NCBI RefSeq assembly: GCF_014204895.1
Contig: NZ_JACHMF010000001.1
Coordinates: 2,480,001 to 2,544,000, forward strand
Direction of reading: 5' to 3'
Source: Paractinoplanes abujensis
GTDB lineage: Bacteria; Actinomycetota; Actinomycetes; Mycobacteriales; Micromonosporaceae
Length of the DNA: 64,000 nucleotides
Of this stretch, positions 35,478 through 44,350 are shown in pieces (position 1 is the stretch's first letter; the number at the start of each line of letters is the position of its first letter). The translations under genes were made by a program, and so were the position numbers. The notes beneath the pieces are model-generated. The model saw only the letters and a list, made by a program, of their open reading frames with translations. It ran no database searches and was not told the DNA's origin.

Positions 35478-36175
35478 ACCGACTACTTCATCGACGTGTA
35501 CGCACCCTCGCGCAGCACGCGCAACCAATTGCGCACTTTCCTGGGCTTCATCGTCGATGGCCCCGAATACCTGACCGTCTTCGAGGGCGCGACCGGCCGT
35601 GAGCTGCAAGCCGTCCGCTACAAGCCGGACCGAACCGACGACGGCCTGCTGTGAGGCGACTACCCGATGCCGAGGATCGAGCCCGCCAACCGCGTCGACC
35701 GTTTCCTGTCCGAAGTTGCGTACTTGGACGGCCGGCACCCGAGCGCCGTGTTCGCGCGCGGCTATACACGCGTTCGACCCTCATGGCGTACGGGTGGAGC
35801 GGACGACGGCTGACCGAGAACTCCTACGTGGACAGCGGCTGGGTCCCCATGACGAACCCGTTCAACGACACACCGCACTGGCGGGACGGCACCGACCCCG
35901 AGTCCGGGACGTTGACGACGCAGGGCTTTCATTCGCTCAGCGCGGCCGACGTGTTCGGTGATTGGCGCGACGAACTTCTCCTGCGCACGACGGACAGCTC
36001 AGCTCTGCGCACCTACATGAGCACCGAGGTCACGGCGCACAAGCTGTACACGCTCGTACAGGATGCGCAATATCGCGCGGAAGTCGCGCGCCAGCAGACA
36101 ACCTCCAACCAGCCCTCGTATCCGAGCTTCTCTCTCGCCTCGGACATCGATTGGGGGCACGTGCCGCTGCGCTGA
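35478..36175 (+). pseudogene. Decayed rhamnogalacturonan lyase, PL11 family
   Basis: Family segments occur in order but in different frames: TRNQLRTFLGFIVDGPEYLTVFEGATG (frame ends TGA at 35652-35654 where a Trp is expected), then GDYPMPRIEPANRVDRFLS and YLDGRHPSAVFARGY in the same frame after that stop, then a frameshift near 35762 to YTRSTLMAYGWSGRRL, GWVPMTNPFND, TQGFHSLSAADV. This joins directly to FGDWRDELLLRTTDSSALR, so the middle of the gene is deleted, and continues to the normal end ASDIDWGHVPLR. The N-terminal part is missing. The enzyme would cleave pectin side-chain backbone. Confidence 0.75.
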
Positions 36176-36185
36176 TTAGGGCAGG

Positions 36186-38888
36186 ATGGCTCGCATGCTG
36201 GTGAGGGCCGCCTTCGGTGCGCTGTTTCGTGCCGGTTCCTGGTCGGTGCTGGTCGTCCTGGCCTTCGTGGTGGCCGGCACGGCTTGCGCCGCCCCGGCCA
36301 TGTTCGCCGAGGCCGGGCGTAACGCGGCGTTCCAGGCGGGCCGCGACGCGGTGCCCGGCACGGCCCGGCAGGAGGACGCCGCCCTGGTCCGGCTGACCGG
36401 CTCCCGTTCGCCGCGCAGCGCCGGTCAGCAACGGCTGCTCACCGAACTGCGCACGATCCCGCACCTGTCCGAGCCGCGGTTCGACGGCGGCTCGGCCGGC
36501 AAGGAGCTGTCCTGGTCGAGCCCGTGGTCGTCCACCGTCTCGGCCGGTTCCCGCCGCGAGCAGGCCCGGCTCTACGCGGTGACCGACCCGGCCACCGAGC
36601 TGGTGGTGACCGACGGCAGCGGCCCCGCGGGCGGGGTGTGGCTGCCGGAGCCGCTGGGCTTCCGGCCGGGCGAGACGGTGACCGTCGCGGTCGCCGACAA
36701 GCGGGCCACCGCCATGGTGACCGGCCTCTACGCGGTCGTGCCGGGCGGACGCCGCCCCGCCGACCGGCCCGGCAGCCAGTCGTGGGCGCTGCGCGACCGT
36801 GACCTGCCGTTCGACTCGAAATCGAGCTCGGTCAAGGCCAACCTGATCATCGGCGACGTGCCCACGGTCGAGCGCCTGGCCGAAGAGGTCCACGACCAGA
36901 TCCTGTGGGCCGCCGAGGCCACGCTCGACGAGGGCGCGACCCTGGCCGAGGCGCGCGAGGCCGGCCGCGGCGTGGCCCAGTTGCGCCGCCGGGTGGCCGC
37001 GCAGGGTTTCGACGGCGTCCAGGACACGGTCGAAGGGCAGCTCGCGAGCGGCATCGGCGCCATCGCCGAGCAGGCGCGGGCGGCCTCGGAGACCGTACGG
37101 CAACGTACCCGGCCGATCGAGTGGGCCGCCGTCACCGTCGCGCTCGTGACCGTGCTCGCGATGGTGCTGCTGTCGGTGCGCCGTCGCGCCGTCGAGGTCA
37201 GGCACGCGGTGGGCTCCGGCGTCGGGCCTGCCGCCGTGGGCGGGTTGTGGCTGGCCGAGCATCTGCTGCCCGCCCTGCTCGGGTCGGCGGCCGGCTGGGG
37301 TGTGGCCTGGTTGCTCGTCACCCGGGCCGGTCCGCCCGGTGCCGTCACGTCGCTTTCCGTGCTGCCCGCGCTGGGTTCGGCCGGTCTGGGAGCGCTGGCC
37401 GGGCTGACGATCGCGGCCGTGGTGCCGGCGCTGGCCGCGGCCCGTCTCGTGCGCCCGCTGCCCCCGGCGACTCCGCGCCGGCCGGTGCCGTGGGCGCTGC
37501 CGGTGCTGGTCGTCGCGCTGTTCGCGGGGGCCGGCCTGGCCGGTTCGCAGTCGGCGGGCGTCCGCAATGTCGATCTGCTGGTGCCGTTGCTGGTGCTCGC
37601 GGCGTCCGGGGTGCTCGTCGGTCTGCTGCTGACGCGGCTCACGGGGTTGCGCCGGTCGTTCCGCGCGGGCCGGCTGCGCGGTGCCGGCTGGCTGACCCGG
37701 CGGCGCCTGGCCGACAACTCCGGCGAACGCCGGCTCGCGGTGGCCGTGATGACCACCGGGCTGGGCATGCTGCTGTTCGCTTTGTGCGCGATGACGGCCG
37801 CGTCCACCACTGTCGACGATCGGGTCGCGGTGCAGGCCGGCGCCGAGTTCGTGGCGGCCCTCGACGGCGGCTCGGCCCAGCTCGACCCCGGCGCCGCCGA
37901 GGTGCCGCAAGAGCCGACTCCCTATCCGGTTCCCGGCGTACGGACCCCGCCCCTGCCCCCGTACGCGACGCTGGTCTGGCGCTACGACGTGTCCTCCGAC
38001 CTCGACGGCACCCAGCGCCACCTGCTCGTGGTCGACCCGGTCGCCTTCCGCGCACTCGCCCTGTGGGGCCGCGGCCCCGACCTGGCCCGGGCCCGCTCCG
38101 CGCTCAGTCTGCTCGAAGCCCCACCGGACGCCGGCCGGATCCCCGCGATCGCCGTCGCCGACCCGGCCGCGGCCGGCCAGAGCCGCGTGTCGGCCGACAC
38201 CGGCTCCTGGAAGGGCACGCTCGACGTCGGGGCGCACGTCGCAGCCTTCCCCGGGCTCGACGCCAAACCCACGTACGTGGTGTCGGAGAAGGCTTTCTTC
38301 GCCCAGCTCGGCGCGGCCGACCCGCGCCTGGCCCCCCGCGACCCCAACTCCGCCACCGGCGCCGGCGCCTTCGTCCGTACGATGATCTGGAGTTCCCGGG
38401 ACATCGAGGCGATCGACGTCGACCCCGAACGCGTCACCACAGCCGCCGCCGTCCGCCAGCGCGACATCTACGTGGCGGCCAACCGGGCCCGCGGCTACCA
38501 GGTCGCCGTCGCCGCCTACCTGGCCTTGCTGGCCGTGCTCGCCCTGTGCGTGCACGCCCAGCGCACCGCCGCCGCCCGCCGCGCGAGCGACCTCATGCTG
38601 ATCCGGGTCGGCCTCGGCCGAGGCCGGGCCCTGCGCGCCCGCCTGCTGGAACTGGCCCTGCTGGCCGCCGCAGCCCTGGCCGGGGCCGTCGCCGGCGTGG
38701 CCGCGTTGCTGCCCCTGGGTACCCGCCTGCTCGACGACGAGCCCCTCCGGCTTCCGCCCCTGCACTTCGGCCTGACCGTACCCGCCCTCGCCATCACCGC
38801 CGCCGTGACCGTGGCCGCCGTTCTGCCGGCCGCGTTCTTCACCACCAGCCGCTCCGCCGAGGAGGCCTCCTACCGTGACAACGGCTGA
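36186..38888 (+). CDS. FtsX-type ABC transporter permease
   Basis: 900 residues. One N-terminal TM helix (SVLVVLAFVVAGTACAA), a large outer domain, a TM block around 310-520 with the FtsX-like core, a second outer domain (580-770) and a final TM trio (780-890). MacB/LolE-like permeases act mechanically or export lipids and peptides. ATG 36186. Overlaps the ATPase gene by 14 bases; together they make a complete exporter, one polypeptide acting as both permease halves. Confidence 0.88.
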   Translation: MARMLVRAAFGALFRAGSWSVLVVLAFVVAGTACAAPAMFAEAGRNAAFQAGRDAVPGTARQEDAALVRLTGSRSPRSAGQQRLLTELRTIPHLSEPRFDGGSAGKELSWSSPWSSTVSAGSRREQARLYAVTDPATELVVTDGSGPAGGVWLPEPLGFRPGETVTVAVADKRATAMVTGLYAVVPGGRRPADRPGSQSWALRDRDLPFDSKSSSVKANLIIGDVPTVERLAEEVHDQILWAAEATLDEGATLAEAREAGRGVAQLRRRVAAQGFDGVQDTVEGQLASGIGAIAEQARAASETVRQRTRPIEWAAVTVALVTVLAMVLLSVRRRAVEVRHAVGSGVGPAAVGGLWLAEHLLPALLGSAAGWGVAWLLVTRAGPPGAVTSLSVLPALGSAGLGALAGLTIAAVVPALAAARLVRPLPPATPRRPVPWALPVLVVALFAGAGLAGSQSAGVRNVDLLVPLLVLAASGVLVGLLLTRLTGLRRSFRAGRLRGAGWLTRRRLADNSGERRLAVAVMTTGLGMLLFALCAMTAASTTVDDRVAVQAGAEFVAALDGGSAQLDPGAAEVPQEPTPYPVPGVRTPPLPPYATLVWRYDVSSDLDGTQRHLLVVDPVAFRALALWGRGPDLARARSALSLLEAPPDAGRIPAIAVADPAAAGQSRVSADTGSWKGTLDVGAHVAAFPGLDAKPTYVVSEKAFFAQLGAADPRLAPRDPNSATGAGAFVRTMIWSSRDIEAIDVDPERVTTAAAVRQRDIYVAANRARGYQVAVAAYLALLAVLALCVHAQRTAAARRASDLMLIRVGLGRGRALRARLLELALLAAAALAGAVAGVAALLPLGTRLLDDEPLRLPPLHFGLTVPALAITAAVTVAAVLPAAFFTTSRSAEEASYRDNG

Positions 38889-39507
38889 TCTCGTACGCCT
38901 CGACACCGTCACCCACGTCCGCGGCGCGACCACCGTGCTCAGCGACATCTCGCTCAGCCTGCCGCCCGCCCGCCTGGCCGTCCTGGCCGGCCGCTCCGGC
39001 TCGGGCAAGTCCACCCTGCTGCACCTGATGGCCGGCGTCATGCCCCCCACCTCGGGCACGGTCCTGATCGACGGGAAACCCGCCGTCGCCCACCACGAAT
39101 GGGACCGGGTGGCTCTGCTCCCCCAGCGTCCGGCCCTGGCCCCCGAGCTCACGGTCGCCGAGAACGCCCACCTCCCGGCCCGCCTGCGCGGCCGCACCCC
39201 ACCCCCCGACCTGCTCACCCGCCTCGGCCTGGACCCCCTGGCCGGCCGCCCCGCCCACGACACGTCCCTGGGCGAACAACAACGCACCGCCATCGCCCGC
39301 ACGCTGGTCCTGACCCCCGCGGTGGCCCTGCTCGACGAACCCACAGCCCACCAGGACGACGACCACGTGGCCCTGGTCCTGACCGCCCTGACCACCGCGG
39401 TGGCTGAAGGCACCCTGGTCGTGGTCGCCACCCACGACCAACGCATCATCGACCTCGCCGACGACCTGCTCCCCCTGCACTCCGGCCACCTCGAAGTCGC
39501 CTCCTAG
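38875..39507 (+). CDS. ABC transporter ATPase partner of the FtsX-type permease
   Basis: 210 residues. Walker A GRSGSGKST, Q-loop LLPQRPAL, signature SLGEQQR (variant of LSGGQ), Walker B VALLDEPTAHQ and H-loop VVATHDQR. GTG start at 38875 lies inside the end of the permease gene. Short LolD-type ATPase. Confidence 0.92.
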   Translation: MTTADLVRLDTVTHVRGATTVLSDISLSLPPARLAVLAGRSGSGKSTLLHLMAGVMPPTSGTVLIDGKPAVAHHEWDRVALLPQRPALAPELTVAENAHLPARLRGRTPPPDLLTRLGLDPLAGRPAHDTSLGEQQRTAIARTLVLTPAVALLDEPTAHQDDDHVALVLTALTTAVAEGTLVVVATHDQRIIDLADDLLPLHSGHLEVAS

Positions 39508-39631
39508 GCGCGCGACCACCCGTCGCTTGACTAGTTGTCTCCCGCAGCGCATGATGTCCTCGCGTCGACGGCACGCGCGAAGGGAAAGCCATGACAGAAA
39601 GCGCACCCGCGCCGGTTCGTGACTTCGACGC

Positions 39632-39871
39632 ATGAACGACGTTCTCGAACAAACGGAGTCAGGCCGTGAAATCGCTCGCCGGAACCGGGAGCAAGGCCTG
39701 GAGCAGGGTCTGGAACGGGGCCGCGTCGAGGTGATCCGGGCGCTCCTGAAGGCGAAGTACGGCGAGTTCGACGACCTGGACGACCTCGCCCGGCAACTGG
39801 CTGATCATGATTCCGACGGGAACGTCGCCCGCATCGTGGCCGGCGCGACCCTCGCCGAGCTTCGTCACTGA
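39632..39871 (+). CDS. Short charged protein, possibly the tail of an Rpn/PD-(D/E)XK-type protein
   Basis: 79 residues: a coiled-coil-like charged stretch (EQGLEQGLERGR) then an Asp-rich helix (YGEFDDLDDLARQLADHD). The repeated EQGLEQGLERGR resembles the C-terminal tail of Rpn-type recombination-promoting nucleases, whose catalytic domain is absent here. A 14-codon frame (39591-39635) overlaps its start by ATGA and may be a leader or debris. Likely a gene fragment. Confidence 0.4.
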   Translation: MNDVLEQTESGREIARRNREQGLEQGLERGRVEVIRALLKAKYGEFDDLDDLARQLADHDSDGNVARIVAGATLAELRH

Positions 39872-39971
39872 GCGGAGCCCGCGCGGCCGGAAGGCTTTCG
39901 GGGCGTCGAGGGTCAGGCCCAGGCGGGTCGGGACCGGGCGTGAGCGAGGCCAGAACTTGGGCAGAAAAGTA

Positions 39972-40001
39972 GCCCGGCCGATCGCAACCGATCGGCCGGG
40001 C
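39972..40001 (-). terminator. Rho-independent terminator of the GT2 glycosyltransferase gene
   Basis: Perfect 13-bp stem GCCCGGCCGATCG/CGATCGGCCGGGC with a 4-base loop, 19 bases after the stop at 40020 on the minus strand, followed on that strand by ACTTTTC. One of the clearest terminators in the window. Confidence 0.85.
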
Positions 40002-40019
40002 GGGTGGGGCATGCAGGGG

Positions 40020-41534
40020 TCAGACGGCGAAGCCGCGGTGGCGGCGGACCAGCTTGCGGAGCATGAAGACCGTCTGGGCGATCGTCGCGATGTACAGGAT
40101 CGGCCAGCCCAGCGACAAGATCGCCGACTGGACGCCCACACTCTGCTGAGTCCAGGCGAAGACCGCGCCGCCCATGATGGCCAGCAGGACCACCAGCGGC
40201 ATGACGTAGGCGGAGCCCTTGCCCTTCTCGGCGTTGGCCTGCGCGGCCCAGTTGTCCTGGTCGGTCTTGGCCAGGAACTGCGCCCAGGCCGAGACGAAGT
40301 GGCCCATCCTGACCCACATGTACAGCTCGGCCGGGATGGCCAGGGCGGCGTACAGCAGGTCGGAGGCGCTCTTGTCCTTCATGGCCAGGGCCAGGCGCAG
40401 GTTGAGCAGGATGGCGATGGCCGGCGGGATCAGCCAGATCGGGTTGAAGACGAAGGCGTCGATCGACAGCGCCGCCACGAGCAGCAGCAGGAAGCCCAGC
40501 CGGGAAGCGATGTTGAAGGCCATCGAGATGTTCTCGAACCAGCGCAGCCGCAGGTTGGGGTGCAGCGGCTGGCCTTTGCTGTCGCCGCGCTGACCGGGCC
40601 AGAACAGGTCGATCGCGCCGAAGTTCCACTTGACCTGCTGGCCGTGCAGGGCGCGCAAGTTGGTCATCGGGCCTACGAACGCGCGGGCCGTCGCGCTGAT
40701 CTTCGTGCTGTAGCCGGCGTCCTTGATCTGCAGGGACAGCTTGCTGTCCTCGACCTCGGAGTCGCGCACCCACGGCGCCTGCTGGTGGTGGCGCACCATG
40801 ACCATTTCCAGCGCGCGCACGTTGAACAGGCTGCACTGGCCCCCGAGCACGGCCATGTTGCGGCCGCGCAGCAGGTTGTCCATGTTGAACGCGGCGAACT
40901 GCGCGCGCTGCCCGGCGATCAGGAACCGCGCCATCAGACCCTTGTAGCGGTTCTTGTCGATGCTGTAGATGGCGCTCAGACCGCCGATGCGCGGGTCGTC
41001 GGTCATCTCCAGTTCGAGCCGCTCGACGGCGTCGCGTGCCAGCGTGGTGTCGCCGTCGACGCCCAGGATGAAGTCGTAGCCGCGGGACAGGAAGTAGCCG
41101 TAGTTGAGCGCGCCGACCTTCTTGTCCGGGTTGACGCCCATGTCGTGCACGTGGATGTGGGTGGTGAACTCCTCACCCTTGACCGTGCGGGTGTGTTCGC
41201 CCTCGAACGTACGCGCGATCTCCGGGGTGTCGTCATCGGTGTTGTTGATGATGACGTGGATGACGTCGGGCAGCCGGGTCTGGGCCAGCAGGCTCTTGAG
41301 CACGTCGGCGATCGTGTCCTGCTCGTTGTAGCAGGGGATGATGCAGCTGATCGTCGCGTGCCGGGGCGCGTTGGCGGCCCGGGCGGCCAGCTCCCCCGAC
41401 ACCGTCTCGACGGTTTCCAGGTCGGTCAGCTGCGGGGTGGCCGGCGGCAGGGCCAGCTGTCCCGCCTTCGCGCTGCGGGGCAGCAGGATCTGGCGGTCGG
41501 AGGCCCGGCGGAATCCGGGCACGGTGTCGGTCAC
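40020..41534 (-). CDS. GT2-family membrane glycosyltransferase (processive type)
   Basis: 504 residues. Cytosolic GT-A domain with CIIPCYNEQDTIADVL, the metal-binding DGDTT, the acceptor-site EVEDSKLS (ED) and QQVKW (QxxRW-like), then five C-terminal TM helices (345-495). This pattern is that of cellulose/hyaluronan-synthase-like enzymes that extrude a polysaccharide. GTG start overlaps the lipoprotein stop by GTGA. Sugar and product unknown. Confidence 0.92.
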   Translation of the reverse strand: MTDTVPGFRRASDRQILLPRSAKAGQLALPPATPQLTDLETVETVSGELAARAANAPRHATISCIIPCYNEQDTIADVLKSLLAQTRLPDVIHVIINNTDDDTPEIARTFEGEHTRTVKGEEFTTHIHVHDMGVNPDKKVGALNYGYFLSRGYDFILGVDGDTTLARDAVERLELEMTDDPRIGGLSAIYSIDKNRYKGLMARFLIAGQRAQFAAFNMDNLLRGRNMAVLGGQCSLFNVRALEMVMVRHHQQAPWVRDSEVEDSKLSLQIKDAGYSTKISATARAFVGPMTNLRALHGQQVKWNFGAIDLFWPGQRGDSKGQPLHPNLRLRWFENISMAFNIASRLGFLLLLVAALSIDAFVFNPIWLIPPAIAILLNLRLALAMKDKSASDLLYAALAIPAELYMWVRMGHFVSAWAQFLAKTDQDNWAAQANAEKGKGSAYVMPLVVLLAIMGGAVFAWTQQSVGVQSAILSLGWPILYIATIAQTVFMLRKLVRRHRGFAV

Positions 41535-42178
41535 TGGGTGTCACCATTCGTGAGCAGCGGCAGGGTCAGGGTGTCGAGGGCCGTCGAGCGGTAGTAACTG
41601 TTCGACTTGGGTGCGGTCTCCACGAGGAGATCCAGCCGGATGGTCAGCGTGAGCGTCTTCGCTCCCGCGGTGGCCGCCGGCAACGTCACGACCGTGTTGT
41701 AGGGGTACGGCGGGGTGACGTCGAACTTGCCGCTGTCGGTGGCGACGTCGGCCCGGTTGGTGCCGTCGTCCTGCGTCACCTGGAACGTGGTGAGCCGGAC
41801 CCGGTGGGTGCTGTCGGTGTCCTCGATGTGCGCGGCGACGTTGATGGTCTTCTGCGACTCGGCGGTGTAGAGCTTCGCGTTGTCGGACGTCCAGTAGGTC
41901 AGCGCGACCGAGAACGTGCCCTGCTTGATCGTGTGGGTGACGGTGCCCGTGTCGAGCGGCCCGCTGGCCCGCGCAGGCAGTTTGACCGCCTGGGCCTGCG
42001 GCGACGCCGAGGCCGACGGGGACGGTGAGGTGCTGCTGGCCGAGCCGCCGGGGAGAAGCGGCTTGCTGCTGCTGGTGACCTCCTTCAGGCTCGCGCAGCC
42101 GGTCAGGCCGGCGCAGAGCAGGGCGGCTGCCATGCCGAGGGGAAGAGCGGCTTTTACACCGGCGAAGCTACGAGTCAT
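41531..42178 (-). CDS. Secreted lipoprotein co-transcribed with the GT2 gene
   Basis: 215 residues. Signal with lipobox LTGC, a Ser/Pro-rich linker (SSTSPSPSASASPQ), and a beta-rich domain (GTFSVALTYWTSDNAKL, AAHIEDTDSTHRVRLTTFQVT). ATG at 42178. Its stop overlaps the glycosyltransferase start, so the two probably work together at the cell surface. I know no family function. Confidence 0.8.
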   Translation of the reverse strand: MTRSFAGVKAALPLGMAAALLCAGLTGCASLKEVTSSSKPLLPGGSASSTSPSPSASASPQAQAVKLPARASGPLDTGTVTHTIKQGTFSVALTYWTSDNAKLYTAESQKTINVAAHIEDTDSTHRVRLTTFQVTQDDGTNRADVATDSGKFDVTPPYPYNTVVTLPAATAGAKTLTLTIRLDLLVETAPKSNSYYRSTALDTLTLPLLTNGDTQ

Positions 42179-42270
42179 TCGTCCTGTCCCGCGGGGGTTC
42201 GGTTCGGGTCTGGGGACGTTGCAGATCGGCTGCCGGGACTCGTTGTTGAGCAGTCGCGCTGTGACGGTCG

Positions 42271-43203
42271 TCACTCAGATGCGTACAAGGCGCGCAGTTC
42301 CGTCCCGATGTCGGCCAGTTCCGCCCGTACGGAGGAAGGTTCGAGCACTTCCACCGTCGCGCCCCAACCGGACAGCGTTCGCGCGATGTCGAGCGGCGTG
42401 GCCGCGCCGACCCGGACACGCACCCGGCCGTCCTCCGCCTCGGCACCGGGATGGCAGTGCCGGCCGAAGTGGTCGCGCAGCACCCACACGAAGCGCGCGG
42501 GAATGAGCACTGTCGCCCACGTACGCGATCGGCGTTCCTCCATCGCGCCGACCACCTCGCCCCACGCCGTGTCCAAGTCGAAGTCGTCCGGCCGCTCGAA
42601 CGTCTCCGCCGTCACCTCGAGCCCGCCCAGCCGGTCGAGCCGGAACGTGCGCCGGCCCTGCGCGGTGCCGGCGATCAGATACCAGACGCCGTCCTTGTCG
42701 ATCAGCCCCCACGGGTCGGCCGACCGCGACGCACCGCGGTAGTCGAACCGCACCCGCTGCCGCCCGACGATCGCCGCCTGCAACTGCCGCACCTCGTCCG
42801 GCCGCTCCCGCGACAACGCACCCCAGCGCGCAGGATCGATCAGTGTGGCGTCCGCGGCCGCCTGCACCGAGCTCCGGTACGTCTCCGGCAGCGCCCGCAC
42901 GAGTTTGCGCAGTGCCGCCTTGATCTCCTCCGACGACTCCGCCGACGGCCCGGCCAGCAGGAACAGCGCCTGCGCCTCGCGCGCCGTGAGCCCGCTCAGG
43001 TCCGTGCGGGCTCCGCCCACCAGCTGCCAGCCGCCGTGCCGCCCGGGCTGCGGATAGACCGGGATCCCGGCCGCCGACAACGCCTCCAGGTCGCGGCGCG
43101 CGGTGGCCACCGAGATCTCCAGCTCGCGGGCCAGCTCGGCCGCGGTCACCCGGCCCCGCGTCTGCATGAACAGGAGGGCCGCCACCAGTCGTTCGGCTCG
43201 CAT
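42271..43203 (-). CDS. WYL-domain transcription regulator (DeoR-type HTH, YafY-like)
   Basis: 310 residues. N-terminal winged HTH (RLVAALLFMQTRGRVTAAELARELEISVATARRDLEAL), linker, WYL domain (QRVRFDYRGASRSADPWGLIDKDGVWYLIAG, RTFRLDRL) and WCX tail. Ligand-responsive regulator; WYL domains often sense nucleotides. Divergent from the VOC gene with an 8-bp-arm inverted repeat in between; probably represses itself and that gene. Confidence 0.93.
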   Translation of the reverse strand: MRAERLVAALLFMQTRGRVTAAELARELEISVATARRDLEALSAAGIPVYPQPGRHGGWQLVGGARTDLSGLTAREAQALFLLAGPSAESSEEIKAALRKLVRALPETYRSSVQAAADATLIDPARWGALSRERPDEVRQLQAAIVGRQRVRFDYRGASRSADPWGLIDKDGVWYLIAGTAQGRRTFRLDRLGGLEVTAETFERPDDFDLDTAWGEVVGAMEERRSRTWATVLIPARFVWVLRDHFGRHCHPGAEAEDGRVRVRVGAATPLDIARTLSGWGATVEVLEPSSVRAELADIGTELRALYASE

Positions 43204-43223
43204 ACGACGAATTCTGCTCGATA

Positions 43224-43246
43224 AAGTGCTCAGAAGGTGAGCACTT
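43224..43246. promoter_or_regulatory. Inverted repeat between WYL regulator and VOC gene
   Basis: AAGTGCTC (43224-43231) and GAGCACTT (43239-43246) are perfect arms around 7 bases. A third copy AAGTGCGC follows at 43247, forming a direct repeat. Lies 20-42 bp from both starts; likely operator of the WYL protein. Confidence 0.6.
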
Positions 43247-43265
43247 AAGTGCGCAGAATGTGGTC

Positions 43266-43706
43266 ATGACTGCTCTTCGTGGCTTCACCACCGTGACGTT
43301 CTTCGCCGCCGACCTCGACGCCGCCCGCGACTGGTACACCCACGTCTTCGAGCTCGAGCCCTACTACGTCCGGGACGGCGCTTACCTCGAGTGGCGCGTC
43401 GGCGACTACGAGCACGAGTTCGGCATCCTCAACGCCGCCTACGCCCCGCACCCGCACACCCCCGAGCCCGGCGGCGCGATCCTCTACTGGGCGGTCGACG
43501 ACGTCGAGGCCGCCTACCAGCGCCTGCTCACGCTCGGCGCCACCGCTCACGACAAGCCCACCGAGCGCGGCCCCGGCTTCGTCACCGCCTCGGTCCTGGA
43601 CCCCTTCGGCAACGTCCTCGGCGTCATGGCCAACCAGCACTACCGCGACGTCCTGGCCCGACCGGATTCCGCACAACGCACCAGCTCGACGCGACAGGAG
43701 AGCTGA
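43266..43706 (+). CDS. VOC-family (glyoxalase-like) protein
   Basis: 146 residues. Two-module VOC fold: FTTVTFFAADLDAARDWYTHVFELEPYYV, AYLEWRVGDYEHEFGILNA and ASVLDPFGNVLGVMANQHY. ATG 43266. Only gene on the other side of the WYL regulator operator, so presumably its target. Substrate unknown. After its stop, 43707-43846 holds no gene I can support. Confidence 0.85.
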   Translation: MTALRGFTTVTFFAADLDAARDWYTHVFELEPYYVRDGAYLEWRVGDYEHEFGILNAAYAPHPHTPEPGGAILYWAVDDVEAAYQRLLTLGATAHDKPTERGPGFVTASVLDPFGNVLGVMANQHYRDVLARPDSAQRTSSTRQES

Positions 43707-43846
43707 CCATCGGGGCCGCCCGGCCACAGTCCGCGCGGTCATCGACCACACCCGCCGCCTTCAGGAGGCCGATCTGTCCCCTTCCGTCATCCAGGCCGCC
43801 GACGGTCGGTTCCTCGACGACCTGCACCGCATCGCCCAGGGCGTGC

Positions 43847-44284
43847 TCACCGGTCGCCCGACTGTCCCCGCCCAGCGTCTGCCGGTCGGCCCGGAGCCGG
43901 ACTGGCGGCCAGAGCGGCGCTGACGGCCGCCTCGGCGGCGGCTTTGCCGAGGCCGAGGCCGGAGAGCACGCCGGTGCCGTCCTCGAGTTCGAGCAACGCC
44001 AGCAGGATGTGCTCGGTGCCCACGTACGTGTGGTTCATCCGCAGGGCCTCGCGGAACGTCAGCTCCAGGGCCTTCTTGGCCGGCGCGTCGAACGGGATGA
44101 GCGCGGGCACCGACGCGGCCGCCGGCGGCAGGGTGACCGCGGAACGGACGGCGTCGAGCGGTACGCCCTGGCTGACGATCACCCGGGCCCCCAGCGCGGA
44201 CGGGTCGGCGATCAGGCCGAGCAGCAGGTGACCGAGGCCGATCTGGTCGCTGCTGTGCGCACGGGCTTGCTCCTGCGCGGTCAC
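43847..44284 (-). CDS. Clp N-terminal (R) domain protein, 5' end truncated or start unclear
   Basis: 145 residues from GTG 44284. Two Clp-N repeats are visible: IGLGHLLLGLIADPSALGARV and TYVGTEHILLALLELEDGTGVLSGLGL. Homology continues upstream in frame (GEGNAFSRYTERARKVVVTAQE) without any start codon up to the TAG that ends the 577-residue gene at 44351. So either the start was lost or a shortened protein is made from GTG 44284, lacking the first Clp-N helix. No AAA module follows. Confidence 0.65.
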   Translation of the reverse strand: MTAQEQARAHSSDQIGLGHLLLGLIADPSALGARVIVSQGVPLDAVRSAVTLPPAAASVPALIPFDAPAKKALELTFREALRMNHTYVGTEHILLALLELEDGTGVLSGLGLGKAAAEAAVSAALAASPAPGRPADAGRGQSGDR

Positions 44285-44350
44285 GACGACCTTGCGGGCC
44301 CGCTCGGTGTAGCGGCTGAAGGCGTTGCCCTCGCCGAGTTCGTTGTCCCG

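Noticed and set aside
39632..39871. Insertion-sequence transposase remnant
   Set aside because: No DDE residues or terminal repeats; resemblance is limited to a charged tail, so only a low-confidence protein call was kept.
43707..43925. Plus-strand frame reading VRAVIDHTRRLQEADLSPS
   Set aside because: Looks protein-like but has no start codon and overlaps the Clp-N gene on the other strand; insufficient support.
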